Shown: positions 8,447 to 15,604 of the stretch, piece after piece
Layout of the letters: each line of letters starts with the position of its first letter
Position numbering within the stretch: position 1 is the stretch's first letter
Assembly (NCBI GenBank): GCA_902782395.1
Contig: CACZNF010000004.1
Coordinates: forward strand, 1 to 22,103
Source: an uncultured Erysipelotrichaceae bacterium
GTDB taxonomy: Bacteria > Bacillota_I > Bacilli_A > RFN20 > CAG-826
Direction: 5' to 3'
DNA: 22,103 bases
The notes under the pieces: model-generated
Told to the model about the DNA's origin: nothing
What the model saw: the letters and a program-made list of their open reading frames with translations, nothing else
Database searches by the model: none
Position numbers and translations under genes: made by a program

Positions 8447-9775
8447 ATGAAGATGAATAAAGTATTATTCCTCGCGTTAGTCACCGTTGGCTCCTTAAGT
8501 GCCTGCGGTACTAAGACAACATCATCGATTGCCCCTGCAACTTCTTCAGAACAACCAGTGACAACTATTGTTCCATCAAGTTCATCAACATCTTCATCAT
8601 CTGAACAAAAACCAAGTATTCCAGATAATACCGACATTGTTATTCCTAACAAAGACGGTAACGACATTGATGTGAAAGAGGAAGGAGCTTACTCCGATAA
8701 GCTCTTCCTCAACCGTCGTGTTGTGGGCGTGAGCGTTAACGGTACAGATAAAATTAGAGGAATTGAGCGCGCATTATGCAAGGGCGACCAATTGAACTTT
8801 GTTTCTGCTGATACCTCTATCGCTACAGTCGCGGAAGATGGCACTGTTACCGGTGTTAAATCCGGTCAAACAACCATCGAAGTATCTGATAAGAATCACC
8901 CAGATGTGAAGAAAACAGTTGAAGTTTACGTCTATCCTGAAGTTAAGAGCTACATTGCGAATACTTATTTAAACGCTCTTGGCGCTATTAACGAAGATGA
9001 CTTAAAAGCCGTCTGTGACCACGAAATCTACGAAAGAACAGTTTATAAAGTAGATGATAAAGGCAATAGACAACTCCATATGTATGGCGCTTGGGATCAA
9101 AACATCGTCGTCAGTCTCGATGATGCCTATCTCCGTTTATATGAAACCGATGGCAATAGAAAGACCGATGATGGCAACATGACATTCTTAGATTATGAAT
9201 GGATCTTCTACACCAACAAGTTCTACGATACATATGGCTTCCATACCAGAGGAAATGCAAAAGGCTATTATCCAGTCTCCACAGTTTCCTATATGGGTCA
9301 ACCACGTACCGCTCCACTCTTTGATATTCTTGATAATATCTTCGTCAGTGGTAGAAGTATTTTCACAAATACATTAAATGGTGCAAAATTAAGCGATCGT
9401 TTCCTCAGCATTGCCCGTGCTTCCTATATGAATCAAACATTCAAAGGTTCATGGGGCTCTGGTTCCTTCTATCTTGAAGCTAATCACACTGATGAAGACA
9501 ATACCGCTGATCAAGACACCGAAAATAACTATGGCATTCCTGTCGGTACAGCAATGCCAGAAACTGACTATTACAGATTCATCGTTAAGGATAACAAATT
9601 AGTGGGTTATTCCATCCAAGCGGAAACAAATTACGAAATTGATGGTCAAAAATATGCTATGACATATGACATCGACCACTATTTCGAAAGAGTGGATGAA
9701 AGCAACAAATCCAAATTAGTTGTCTATCCAAACGTCAAAGACTATACGCTCGCTGATTACTTATTTGCAATTTAA
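8447..9775 (+). CDS. Lipoprotein with Ig-like (Big_2) domain, function unknown
   Basis: Predicted surface lipoprotein of 442 residues that I do not recognise outside its Ig domain. The lipobox is LSAC (Cys20), followed by a Ser/Thr linker to about 60. A Big_2-like domain spans about 90-165 (SADTSIATVAEDGTVTGVKSG), related to the one in the preceding OppA-like protein. The remaining 275 or so residues are rich in Tyr, Asp and Asn, have no membrane segment, and look like a secreted beta-rich domain. The start ATG 8447 follows AGGAGG (8432-8437) by nine bases; ATG 8453 is an alternative. It lies 17 bases after the oppA stop, so it is almost certainly cotranscribed. An accessory role in peptide binding, protease maturation or surface adhesion is possible but unproven. 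Confidence 0.85.
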   Translation: MKMNKVLFLALVTVGSLSACGTKTTSSIAPATSSEQPVTTIVPSSSSTSSSSEQKPSIPDNTDIVIPNKDGNDIDVKEEGAYSDKLFLNRRVVGVSVNGTDKIRGIERALCKGDQLNFVSADTSIATVAEDGTVTGVKSGQTTIEVSDKNHPDVKKTVEVYVYPEVKSYIANTYLNALGAINEDDLKAVCDHEIYERTVYKVDDKGNRQLHMYGAWDQNIVVSLDDAYLRLYETDGNRKTDDGNMTFLDYEWIFYTNKFYDTYGFHTRGNAKGYYPVSTVSYMGQPRTAPLFDILDNIFVSGRSIFTNTLNGAKLSDRFLSIARASYMNQTFKGSWGSGSFYLEANHTDEDNTADQDTENNYGIPVGTAMPETDYYRFIVKDNKLVGYSIQAETNYEIDGQKYAMTYDIDHYFERVDESNKSKLVVYPNVKDYTLADYLFAI

Positions 9776-9833
9776 AAAAATGAGCGTATCATATAAGCAA
9801 AATTTAATTTTTCAAAGAAAGAGGTTTTAAAAC

Positions 9834-12182
9834 ATGAGAAAACTTAAAACATTACTCGTTCTTTCTGGATTAGCTGTTTGCGTATTAACAGGTTGTAAAA
9901 CACAATCTAATACAAGTAATAGCAGCACCGCTCCAGATTCAACTACCACCTCATCTGAAGTTGTAAAAACACTCGAAAGCATTAGAATTGCCGCTGAACC
10001 AACAAAGAAAAATTACTATGTTGGTGATCAATTTGATGCCGCTGGCTTAGCCGTCAAAGCCGTCTATAACACAGGCGAAGAAGACGTTGCCGCTGACAAA
10101 TATGTTCTTTCTGGTTTCGATTCCGCAACACCAGGTGAAAAAACAGTTACAGTTACATATGAAGGCAAAACCGCCACATTCAAAGTCAACGTTATTGCCG
10201 TTGTTGCTGAAAGCATCGCTATTACCAGCGAACCAACAAAGAAAGATTACTATGTTGGTGATCAATTTGATCCAGCTGGCTTAGCCGTCAAAGCCACATT
10301 CAATAATGGTAGTGAAGCCACATTAGCTGCTGCAGATTACCAATTATCTGGCTTCGATTCAACAACTGCTGGTGAAAAGACAATCACAGTTACATATGCT
10401 GGCAAAACCGCTACATTCAAAGTCAACGTTCAAGCTATTGTTTTAGCGAGAATTGAAGTTGTTGCTGAACCAACAAAGACAACTTATTACCAAGATGAAG
10501 AATTCGATGCTGCTGGCTTACAAGTTAAAGCAGTGATGAACAATGGTTCTGAAGAAGTCTTAGCCGCTGATGCATATGCTCTCTCCGGTTTCGATTCTTC
10601 TAAAGGTGGTGTTAACACCGTTACTATCACCTATCAAGAAAAGACAGCCACATTTAACCTTACAATCATCGGTAAAGATGGTATTGAAATCACCGCTCCA
10701 ACAAAAGTTCGTTATGGTGTTGGTGATGAATTCGACGCCACAGGTTTGGTCGTCAAACAAAAATATGCTGATGGTACAAAGAAAGAATTAACCGCTGATC
10801 AATACTCAGTTACAGGTTTCGATTCTTCTTCCACTGGTGAAAAGACCGTCGTTATCGTTGTCGGCACACAAACAGCCGAATTCAAAGTCAACGTTTATAA
10901 AGCTGACTGGACCACTGAAGAAAAAGCCAGTATGGCAGAAGAACTTCTTTACGAAATTCCATTCTTCCCAAGTTTTGAACTTGATGTTAATGGTATTGCT
11001 AACGAAGAAGATCCAACCAAGTTAGATGTTGCTTGGTATGAAGCAAAATCTGAATTCGTTGCTACTGAAGATGATTTAATCGCTTATGCTGACCAAATCG
11101 CTTCCGAAATGGTTGGTGAAAAAGAAGCATGGACACCATACGCTCTCGTTGGTATTCAAGCTTCCTACACATTAGATGTTGAAAAACTCGGCTTCGATAC
11201 AACAAAGTTAATCTTCCAATTCTCCAGACAAAAAGACGATCTCCGTGATAGCGATGAATTCCAAATGTTAAGTATTGGTTACGATGCTGATGGTAAATTA
11301 TTAGTTGCTGCTACAATCTGTGATTTCCCAGATCGTGCTTATGATTGGGAAGGTAAAGGTTACTATATTAATAACACATTACAAGATGGTACACCTTTCA
11401 ACGTTGTTGAAGACGTATACTTCGATATTATCAATGACCGTGCTACAAAGATGTTCTCTGCTAGAGGCACTGCTACAGATGATTTCGAATATCCACAACC
11501 AACAAGTTCCACAGATAACTGTGCTTACTTCGTTGATGCTATTAACGAACCATACGTTTTAGCCAACAAATATAGCAAACAATACGATACAGCTTCTTGT
11601 ACTTTAGAGTTTAACAAAGGTAACGGCGCTGGTTCATTCACACAAGCTGATTTAGATACCGTCTTAGCTAAATACACCGCTAACGGTAAAGAAATTGTTA
11701 CTGATTCAACAACATACAGCTTCACAACTTATAGCGTTAATCTCGATACAAATGGTTACGATATAACTCTTACATACTTTGTTATCCAAGGTGACATTGT
11801 TATGGAAGTCGAGTTTAATGGTTATACAGCTCCAGTCGTCCCAGGCACAATGGGTCCAAAAGATATTGCTGACCACATTTGTAGCTACTTCACTGGTGCT
11901 GAGCCAGAAGAAGACGAAGATAATCCAGGTAATTGGGTTGTTGTTCTCGGCTTAGGTTATACAATCGAACAAACAAAGACTTTGGTTAGTAAATACTTCG
12001 CTCCAGCTGAATTCTCATTAGTCGTCCCATGGCATGATGATCAATTCGAGGATGGTACAGCAATGGAATGGTGCAGATACAAGAATAGCCTCGGCACATG
12101 TGTCGAATTCATTATCCGCCCATACACATTCAGCAACGGTGAAGGTACACTCATGCAAGCTTACTGCTATACAGCAGAATAA
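9834..12182 (+). CDS. Lipoprotein with four tandem Ig-like (Big_3-type) repeats, function unknown
   Basis: Predicted surface lipoprotein of 782 residues. The lipobox is LTGC (Cys21), then a Ser/Thr linker. Four tandem repeats follow at about 46-122, 124-203, 204-282 and 283-356. Each carries the pattern PTK..YYVGDQFD..GL.VKA....G...L....Y.LSGFDS...G..TVTVTY.GKTATFKVNV, which matches the Big_3 bacterial Ig-like family. The C-terminal 425 residues are acidic and soluble-looking and match nothing I can name. The start ATG 9834 follows AAAGAGG (9818-9824) by nine bases. It is the last gene before the terminator at 12211. The repeats look like a stalk that holds the C-terminal domain away from the membrane. 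A binding role is inferred only. Confidence 0.85.
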   Translation: MRKLKTLLVLSGLAVCVLTGCKTQSNTSNSSTAPDSTTTSSEVVKTLESIRIAAEPTKKNYYVGDQFDAAGLAVKAVYNTGEEDVAADKYVLSGFDSATPGEKTVTVTYEGKTATFKVNVIAVVAESIAITSEPTKKDYYVGDQFDPAGLAVKATFNNGSEATLAAADYQLSGFDSTTAGEKTITVTYAGKTATFKVNVQAIVLARIEVVAEPTKTTYYQDEEFDAAGLQVKAVMNNGSEEVLAADAYALSGFDSSKGGVNTVTITYQEKTATFNLTIIGKDGIEITAPTKVRYGVGDEFDATGLVVKQKYADGTKKELTADQYSVTGFDSSSTGEKTVVIVVGTQTAEFKVNVYKADWTTEEKASMAEELLYEIPFFPSFELDVNGIANEEDPTKLDVAWYEAKSEFVATEDDLIAYADQIASEMVGEKEAWTPYALVGIQASYTLDVEKLGFDTTKLIFQFSRQKDDLRDSDEFQMLSIGYDADGKLLVAATICDFPDRAYDWEGKGYYINNTLQDGTPFNVVEDVYFDIINDRATKMFSARGTATDDFEYPQPTSSTDNCAYFVDAINEPYVLANKYSKQYDTASCTLEFNKGNGAGSFTQADLDTVLAKYTANGKEIVTDSTTYSFTTYSVNLDTNGYDITLTYFVIQGDIVMEVEFNGYTAPVVPGTMGPKDIADHICSYFTGAEPEEDEDNPGNWVVVLGLGYTIEQTKTLVSKYFAPAEFSLVVPWHDDQFEDGTAMEWCRYKNSLGTCVEFIIRPYTFSNGEGTLMQAYCYTAE
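9996..10890 (+). repeat. Four tandem in-frame repeats encoding Ig-like domains
   Basis: Equivalent points (the codons of the Pro-Thr-Lys motif) recur at intervals of 234, 237 and 228 bases, i.e. 78, 79 and 76 codons. Copies 1 and 2 are nearly identical at DNA level over 9996-10061 and 10230-10295 (three mismatches in 66 bases). Copies 3 and 4 have diverged. This indicates a recent duplication or homogenisation of the first two copies. Confidence 0.85.
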
Positions 12183-12210
12183 TTGCGGATACCACAAAAA
12201 ATAAACAATT

Positions 12211-12237
12211 AGGACTGTCAAATGGCAGTCCTTTTTG
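12211..12237 (+). terminator. Intrinsic terminator after the lipoprotein genes
   Basis: AGGACTGTC (12211-12219) pairs with GGCAGTCCT (12224-12232) around an AAAT loop, with one G-T pair, followed directly by a T run and a T-rich stretch. It lies 28 bases after the stop of the last lipoprotein gene. It separates the protease/binding-protein unit from oppBCDF. Confidence 0.85.
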
Positions 12238-12305
12238 TTGCTTTTGATAAAATAACGGAAAATTATTAAAAAAGTTCGATATCACCATTTTTATTTGACA
12301 GTGTC

Positions 12306-13469
12306 TTGATATTATGTAAAAATACTCGTTATATTACCCTATATTCGTTTACCATTCTTGAAGAATGGTCGCGTTTGTGGTATAGTTTAGCAGCGTTTAT
12401 ATATGAAACGCGGGAAAGGAGAAAAAAGTATTCAATCAAAAGAATTTTACTAGCGTTCTTGACTGCTTTTATTATTTTGACGTTGACATTCTTCTTGGTC
12501 AAATCACTCCCTCCAACGAGAGTTATTTCTCCGGATGAAAACGTCAGATATGCTTTCTACGTCGATCAAGTTCGTCTAGGCTATTGCATTCAATCTGACA
12601 TTTTGAGACCAGATCTCGCTAAAGAACCACTCGATCAAATGATTCTTGATAATAAGGACGTTTATTTCTACACAACGCCTATTATTAATCAATATTTCTC
12701 TTGGATCGGCAATATCTTTACCAAATGGGACTGGGGCAGATCAACAGTTATTGAACCAAACGCTTCTGCGATTAACATTATCGGACAACGTTTACCAGTA
12801 TCTATGTCCGTTAATATTTTTGCGGTTTTAATTTCATTGCCTTTAGGTATCGGTTTAGGTATTCTCGCCGGTTTAAAGAAAAATACATGGGTCGACCACA
12901 CCATTTCGACAGTGGTCATGATTTTCATTTCTATTCCTTCCTTCGTTATCATTTCATTCTTAATATATTTACTCGCTTTCAAGACTGGTTGGTTACCAAC
13001 AATGTGGCCAACAAAAGACCAGTCTTCAACCACTAAAGTATTAGCGTATATTATTCCTCTCATGGCTTTATCTTTCGGCACTGTCTGTGGCTACACAAGA
13101 ACAGTGAGAGCGGAATTATGTGAAGTCATGTCTAGTGAATACTTATTATTAGCTAGAACAAAAGGCTTAACAAAGAATCAAGCAATCACCCGTCACGCTT
13201 TAAGAAATGCGTTCGTGCCTATCTTACCAAGCGTTTTAGCGTCATTCCTTGGCATCTTCGGTGGTTCCATGATTTTAGAAAGACTATATGGTATTCCAGG
13301 TATTGGTGGCTTATTCATCGAAGCTGTTAACCAAAACAATCCTGACTACAACGTTTTGATGGTCGATATGGCAATTTACGTCATCTTTGGCTTACTTGCC
13401 GGTATCTTATTCGACTTATCATACGGTTTCATTGATCCAAGAATCAGAATGGGGGCGAAGAATAAGTAA
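12306..13469 (+). CDS. oppB: Oligopeptide ABC transporter permease OppB (start uncertain)
   Basis: Predicted inner-membrane channel subunit. The conserved family N-terminus begins only near 12426 (KKYSIKRILLAFLTAF), giving about 347 residues. A first helix lies just after it, followed by an extracytoplasmic loop of about 97 residues, then five more helices. The EAA loop that contacts the ATPases is at about 278 onward in the long reading (EYLLLARTKGLTKNQAITRHALRNA), and the end YGFIDPRIRMG is typical. The listed start is the outermost TTG, given as a limit only: TTG 12306 and TTG 12375 both lie upstream of the predicted +1 (12393) and have no Shine-Dalgarno. Downstream of +1 there is a strong AAAGGAG (12415-12421) but no ATG, GTG or TTG in frame nearby. 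The stop is one base before oppC. Confidence 0.92.
   Translation: MILCKNTRYITLYSFTILEEWSRLWYSLAAFIYETRERRKKYSIKRILLAFLTAFIILTLTFFLVKSLPPTRVISPDENVRYAFYVDQVRLGYCIQSDILRPDLAKEPLDQMILDNKDVYFYTTPIINQYFSWIGNIFTKWDWGRSTVIEPNASAINIIGQRLPVSMSVNIFAVLISLPLGIGLGILAGLKKNTWVDHTISTVVMIFISIPSFVIISFLIYLLAFKTGWLPTMWPTKDQSSTTKVLAYIIPLMALSFGTVCGYTRTVRAELCEVMSSEYLLLARTKGLTKNQAITRHALRNAFVPILPSVLASFLGIFGGSMILERLYGIPGIGGLFIEAVNQNNPDYNVLMVDMAIYVIFGLLAGILFDLSYGFIDPRIRMGAKNK
12351..12369 (+). promoter_or_regulatory. Perfect 19-bp dyad (candidate operator) over the oppB -35 box
   Basis: ACCATTCTTGAAGAATGGT is a perfect inverted repeat with 9-base arms and one central base. It overlaps the -35 hexamer TTGAAG (12358-12363). 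There is no T run after it, so it is not a terminator, and it lies upstream of the predicted +1. A dimeric repressor bound here would block RNA polymerase. The centre loosely resembles a CodY box but matches that consensus at only about 8 of 15 positions, so no regulator is assigned. Confidence 0.55.
12358..12386 (+). promoter_or_regulatory. Promoter of oppBCDF
   Basis: TTGAAG (12358-12363), a 17-base spacer, and TATAGT (12381-12386) preceded by TGG (extended -10). Predicted +1 is near 12393. This is the best-formed sigma-A type promoter in the window. A TTGACA at 12295-12300 has no good partner -10 and was not used. Confidence 0.75.
12403..12453 (+). other. Displaced ATG, Shine-Dalgarno and A6 tract at the oppB start
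   Basis: ATG 12403 opens a 16-codon reading frame that ends at TAG 12451-12453, one frame away from oppB. It contains AAAGGAG (12415-12421) and a run of six A (12422-12427). One extra A in the run would join this ATG to the oppB frame (giving MKRGKGEKKYSIKR). Alternatively, in-frame AAG at 12426-12428 is one base from ATG, four bases after the Shine-Dalgarno. Sequence error, slippage or mutation cannot be told apart here. Confidence 0.5.
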
Positions 13470-13470
13470 T

Positions 13471-15603
13471 ATGTTAGAAGATAAAGATTTCGAACTATTA
13501 GAAGAAGAAACCCCAGAAACAAACACTGTCGTTGAAGACGATGAAATCAAGGATAGTGACTTCGTTTTAACTGAAGTTGATTCAACAGTTCATGAACAAA
13601 AATTCCAAACCAAACCAACAACATTCTTCAAAGACTCTCTCAAGAGATTCAGTAAGAACAAATCATCTGTTGTCGCTGCGTACATTTTAGGTGGCTTATT
13701 ACTCTTATCAGTAGTCATTCCTGCAATTGATACAAGTGACCTCTCCGCACCAAAGCCAGAAGAAACATATCTCGCTCCAAAACTATTTAAAGCGGGCACA
13801 GGCTTCTGGGATGGTACAAGAGAATATAAAAACATCGCTGTTGACGTTAGCGCAATGCCTGACGCCAAAACAGAAGAAGAAAAACAAGAATATTGGTGGC
13901 CAGCTAGCCAAAAATTCCCACAAAGAAGTGCTATCAGCAAAAAGAAATTTACTGAAGAACAATATACCAATGACGTTTCCACTCTTGGTTCCTTCGGTAA
14001 AGAAGGCTATGTCCACTTTGGTTACTACTCAGATCGTAAACAAGGTGACGTGGTGGAATTCGCTAGTGAAGAATTAGCCACATTAGACATCAATGAAAAA
14101 CTCTACTTATCTGTCTTCGATACATATGACGAAGCTAAGATTAAAGAAGTTGAAGGTAAAGACAATTTAGGCGCTCCTGATAACTATGTCATTGGTGAAT
14201 CCGCGATGTTCCTCGTTTATACCGAAGAAGATCCTATCACTCATGAAAAAGAAACAAAGGACGTTCAATTAACTGAATACGCTGTTGCACACAATATCGG
14301 TAGTGCGGCCGCTAAGAAAGACGCCAAACTCGATGTCAGTGCGTTAGTTAAAGAAAAAACTGGTAAGGATACAGTGGAAGATGCCTACTTCGCAGTCAGA
14401 ATGATTGCAGAACACAAAGGCAAAAACGTCTGTTCCTTAATTAGAAGCATCGTTTTCGAAAGCGAATCCGCTGATGCAGATACTAAACAAGCTTTCGATG
14501 ATATGTCCTTCTTAGATGCCACTAAACAATTAGCGACATCCAGTAAAGAAGGCTACAAATATTGGAGTAGTACTGGTGTAAGAAGAATCTACCTCTCCAA
14601 AGCGCACTTCTGCTCATTCGTCTATGACACATATGAAGCAGCCTTTGGTCAAAGAGAAATCGATGGCTTCTCCATCTTCTCCTTATTAGACTATGAAAAA
14701 GCCGGTTGGGTTTCTTTCAAAGACGAAGATGGCTTTGAAACATTATACTCTGATGATGATGGTTTCTATTTCGCTGATAACTTCGTTTGTAAGATTCTCG
14801 ATGCTGAAAAGTGTCCACTCGCTAAACCAATCGTTAAAGAAGACTTCTACGGTTATGAAAACTTAGGTGACTTATCCGTTACTGTCACAGTTTATAACTA
14901 CAAGGTTATGGGCTATAAACAAATGCCAACATACCTTATGGGTACAGATAAATCTGGTAAAGATATGCTCAAGATGGTCTTTGAAGGCTTAAGAACATCC
15001 TTATTACTTGGTATTATCACCTTCGGTATCTGCTTTACCATCGGTCTCGTTTGGGGTTCTATCTCTGGTTATTTCGGCGGTACAGTCGACTTAGTCATGG
15101 AAAGAATTAGCGATATCCTTGGCTATATCCCAGGCATCGTCTTATTAACATTAATCATCATTCACTTAGGTAGTAACTTCGGTTCATTCCTCTTCTCGAT
15201 GTGTTTGACCGGATGGCTTGGTACTGCGGGTCTAACAAGAACCCAGTTCTATAGATTTAGAGGCCGTGAATACGTCCTTGCATCTCGTACATTAGGTGCA
15301 TCTGACGCAAGACTTATTACTCGCCACATCTTACCAAACGGCTTAGGTACAATTATTACCGCTTCCGTCTTAATCATTCCTAGTGTTGTCTTCTCTGAAG
15401 CTAACATCTCTTACTTAGGTTTAGGTTTAAAGAATGAATCCTCATTAGGTGTTATCTTATCTGATAACCAAGCGGAATTATTGACCAGCCCATACCTACT
15501 CATCTTCCCAGCGGTAATCATTGCCTTATTAATGATTTCATTCAACTTATTTGGTAATGGTCTAAGAGACGCTGTTAACCCAAGTTTGAAAGGAGAAGAA
15601 TAA
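13471..15603 (+). CDS. oppC: Oligopeptide ABC transporter permease OppC with large extracytoplasmic insert
   Basis: Predicted second channel subunit, 710 residues against about 300 for ordinary OppC. An acidic cytoplasmic N-terminus (1-60) leads to helix 1 at about 67-88. Residues about 90-485 then form a soluble region rich in aromatic and acidic residues, where typical OppC has only 40-50. The normal core resumes at LMGTDKSGKDML (M490), matching the family's H-x-x-GTD-x-x-GRD motif. Five helices follow, and the EAA loop is near 600 (EYVLASRTLGASDARLITRHILPNG). The start ATG 13471 is one base after the oppB stop; the frame is open upstream to TTG 13387, which lies inside oppB. The insert would sit on the same side as the lipoproteins, so a docking or substrate-handling role is plausible. 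Confidence 0.9.
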   Translation: MLEDKDFELLEEETPETNTVVEDDEIKDSDFVLTEVDSTVHEQKFQTKPTTFFKDSLKRFSKNKSSVVAAYILGGLLLLSVVIPAIDTSDLSAPKPEETYLAPKLFKAGTGFWDGTREYKNIAVDVSAMPDAKTEEEKQEYWWPASQKFPQRSAISKKKFTEEQYTNDVSTLGSFGKEGYVHFGYYSDRKQGDVVEFASEELATLDINEKLYLSVFDTYDEAKIKEVEGKDNLGAPDNYVIGESAMFLVYTEEDPITHEKETKDVQLTEYAVAHNIGSAAAKKDAKLDVSALVKEKTGKDTVEDAYFAVRMIAEHKGKNVCSLIRSIVFESESADADTKQAFDDMSFLDATKQLATSSKEGYKYWSSTGVRRIYLSKAHFCSFVYDTYEAAFGQREIDGFSIFSLLDYEKAGWVSFKDEDGFETLYSDDDGFYFADNFVCKILDAEKCPLAKPIVKEDFYGYENLGDLSVTVTVYNYKVMGYKQMPTYLMGTDKSGKDMLKMVFEGLRTSLLLGIITFGICFTIGLVWGSISGYFGGTVDLVMERISDILGYIPGIVLLTLIIIHLGSNFGSFLFSMCLTGWLGTAGLTRTQFYRFRGREYVLASRTLGASDARLITRHILPNGLGTIITASVLIIPSVVFSEANISYLGLGLKNESSLGVILSDNQAELLTSPYLLIFPAVIIALLMISFNLFGNGLRDAVNPSLKGEE

Positions 15604-15604
15604 T

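Noticed and set aside
9776..9833. A promoter or terminator between the two orphan lipoprotein genes
   Set aside because: TATAAG at 9792 has no -35 at a workable distance and no hairpin with a T run is present; cotranscription is simpler.
12295..12323. TTGACA at 12295-12300 as the -35 of the oppB promoter
   Set aside because: The -35 box is perfect, but 16-18 bases on there is only an A-rich TAAAAA; the pair at 12358/12381 is much better. It could be a weak second promoter.
12351..12369. The 19-bp dyad as a terminator
   Set aside because: No T run follows, a true terminator already stands at 12211-12237, and the dyad overlaps a -35 box.
13387..13470. TTG 13387 as the start of oppC
   Set aside because: It lies inside oppB; ATG 13471 is one base after the oppB stop and gives a typical N-terminus before helix 1.
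13590..13982. Antisense reading frame of about 130 codons opposite oppC
   Set aside because: It is a shadow of the oppC coding frame with no motif and no supporting start site.
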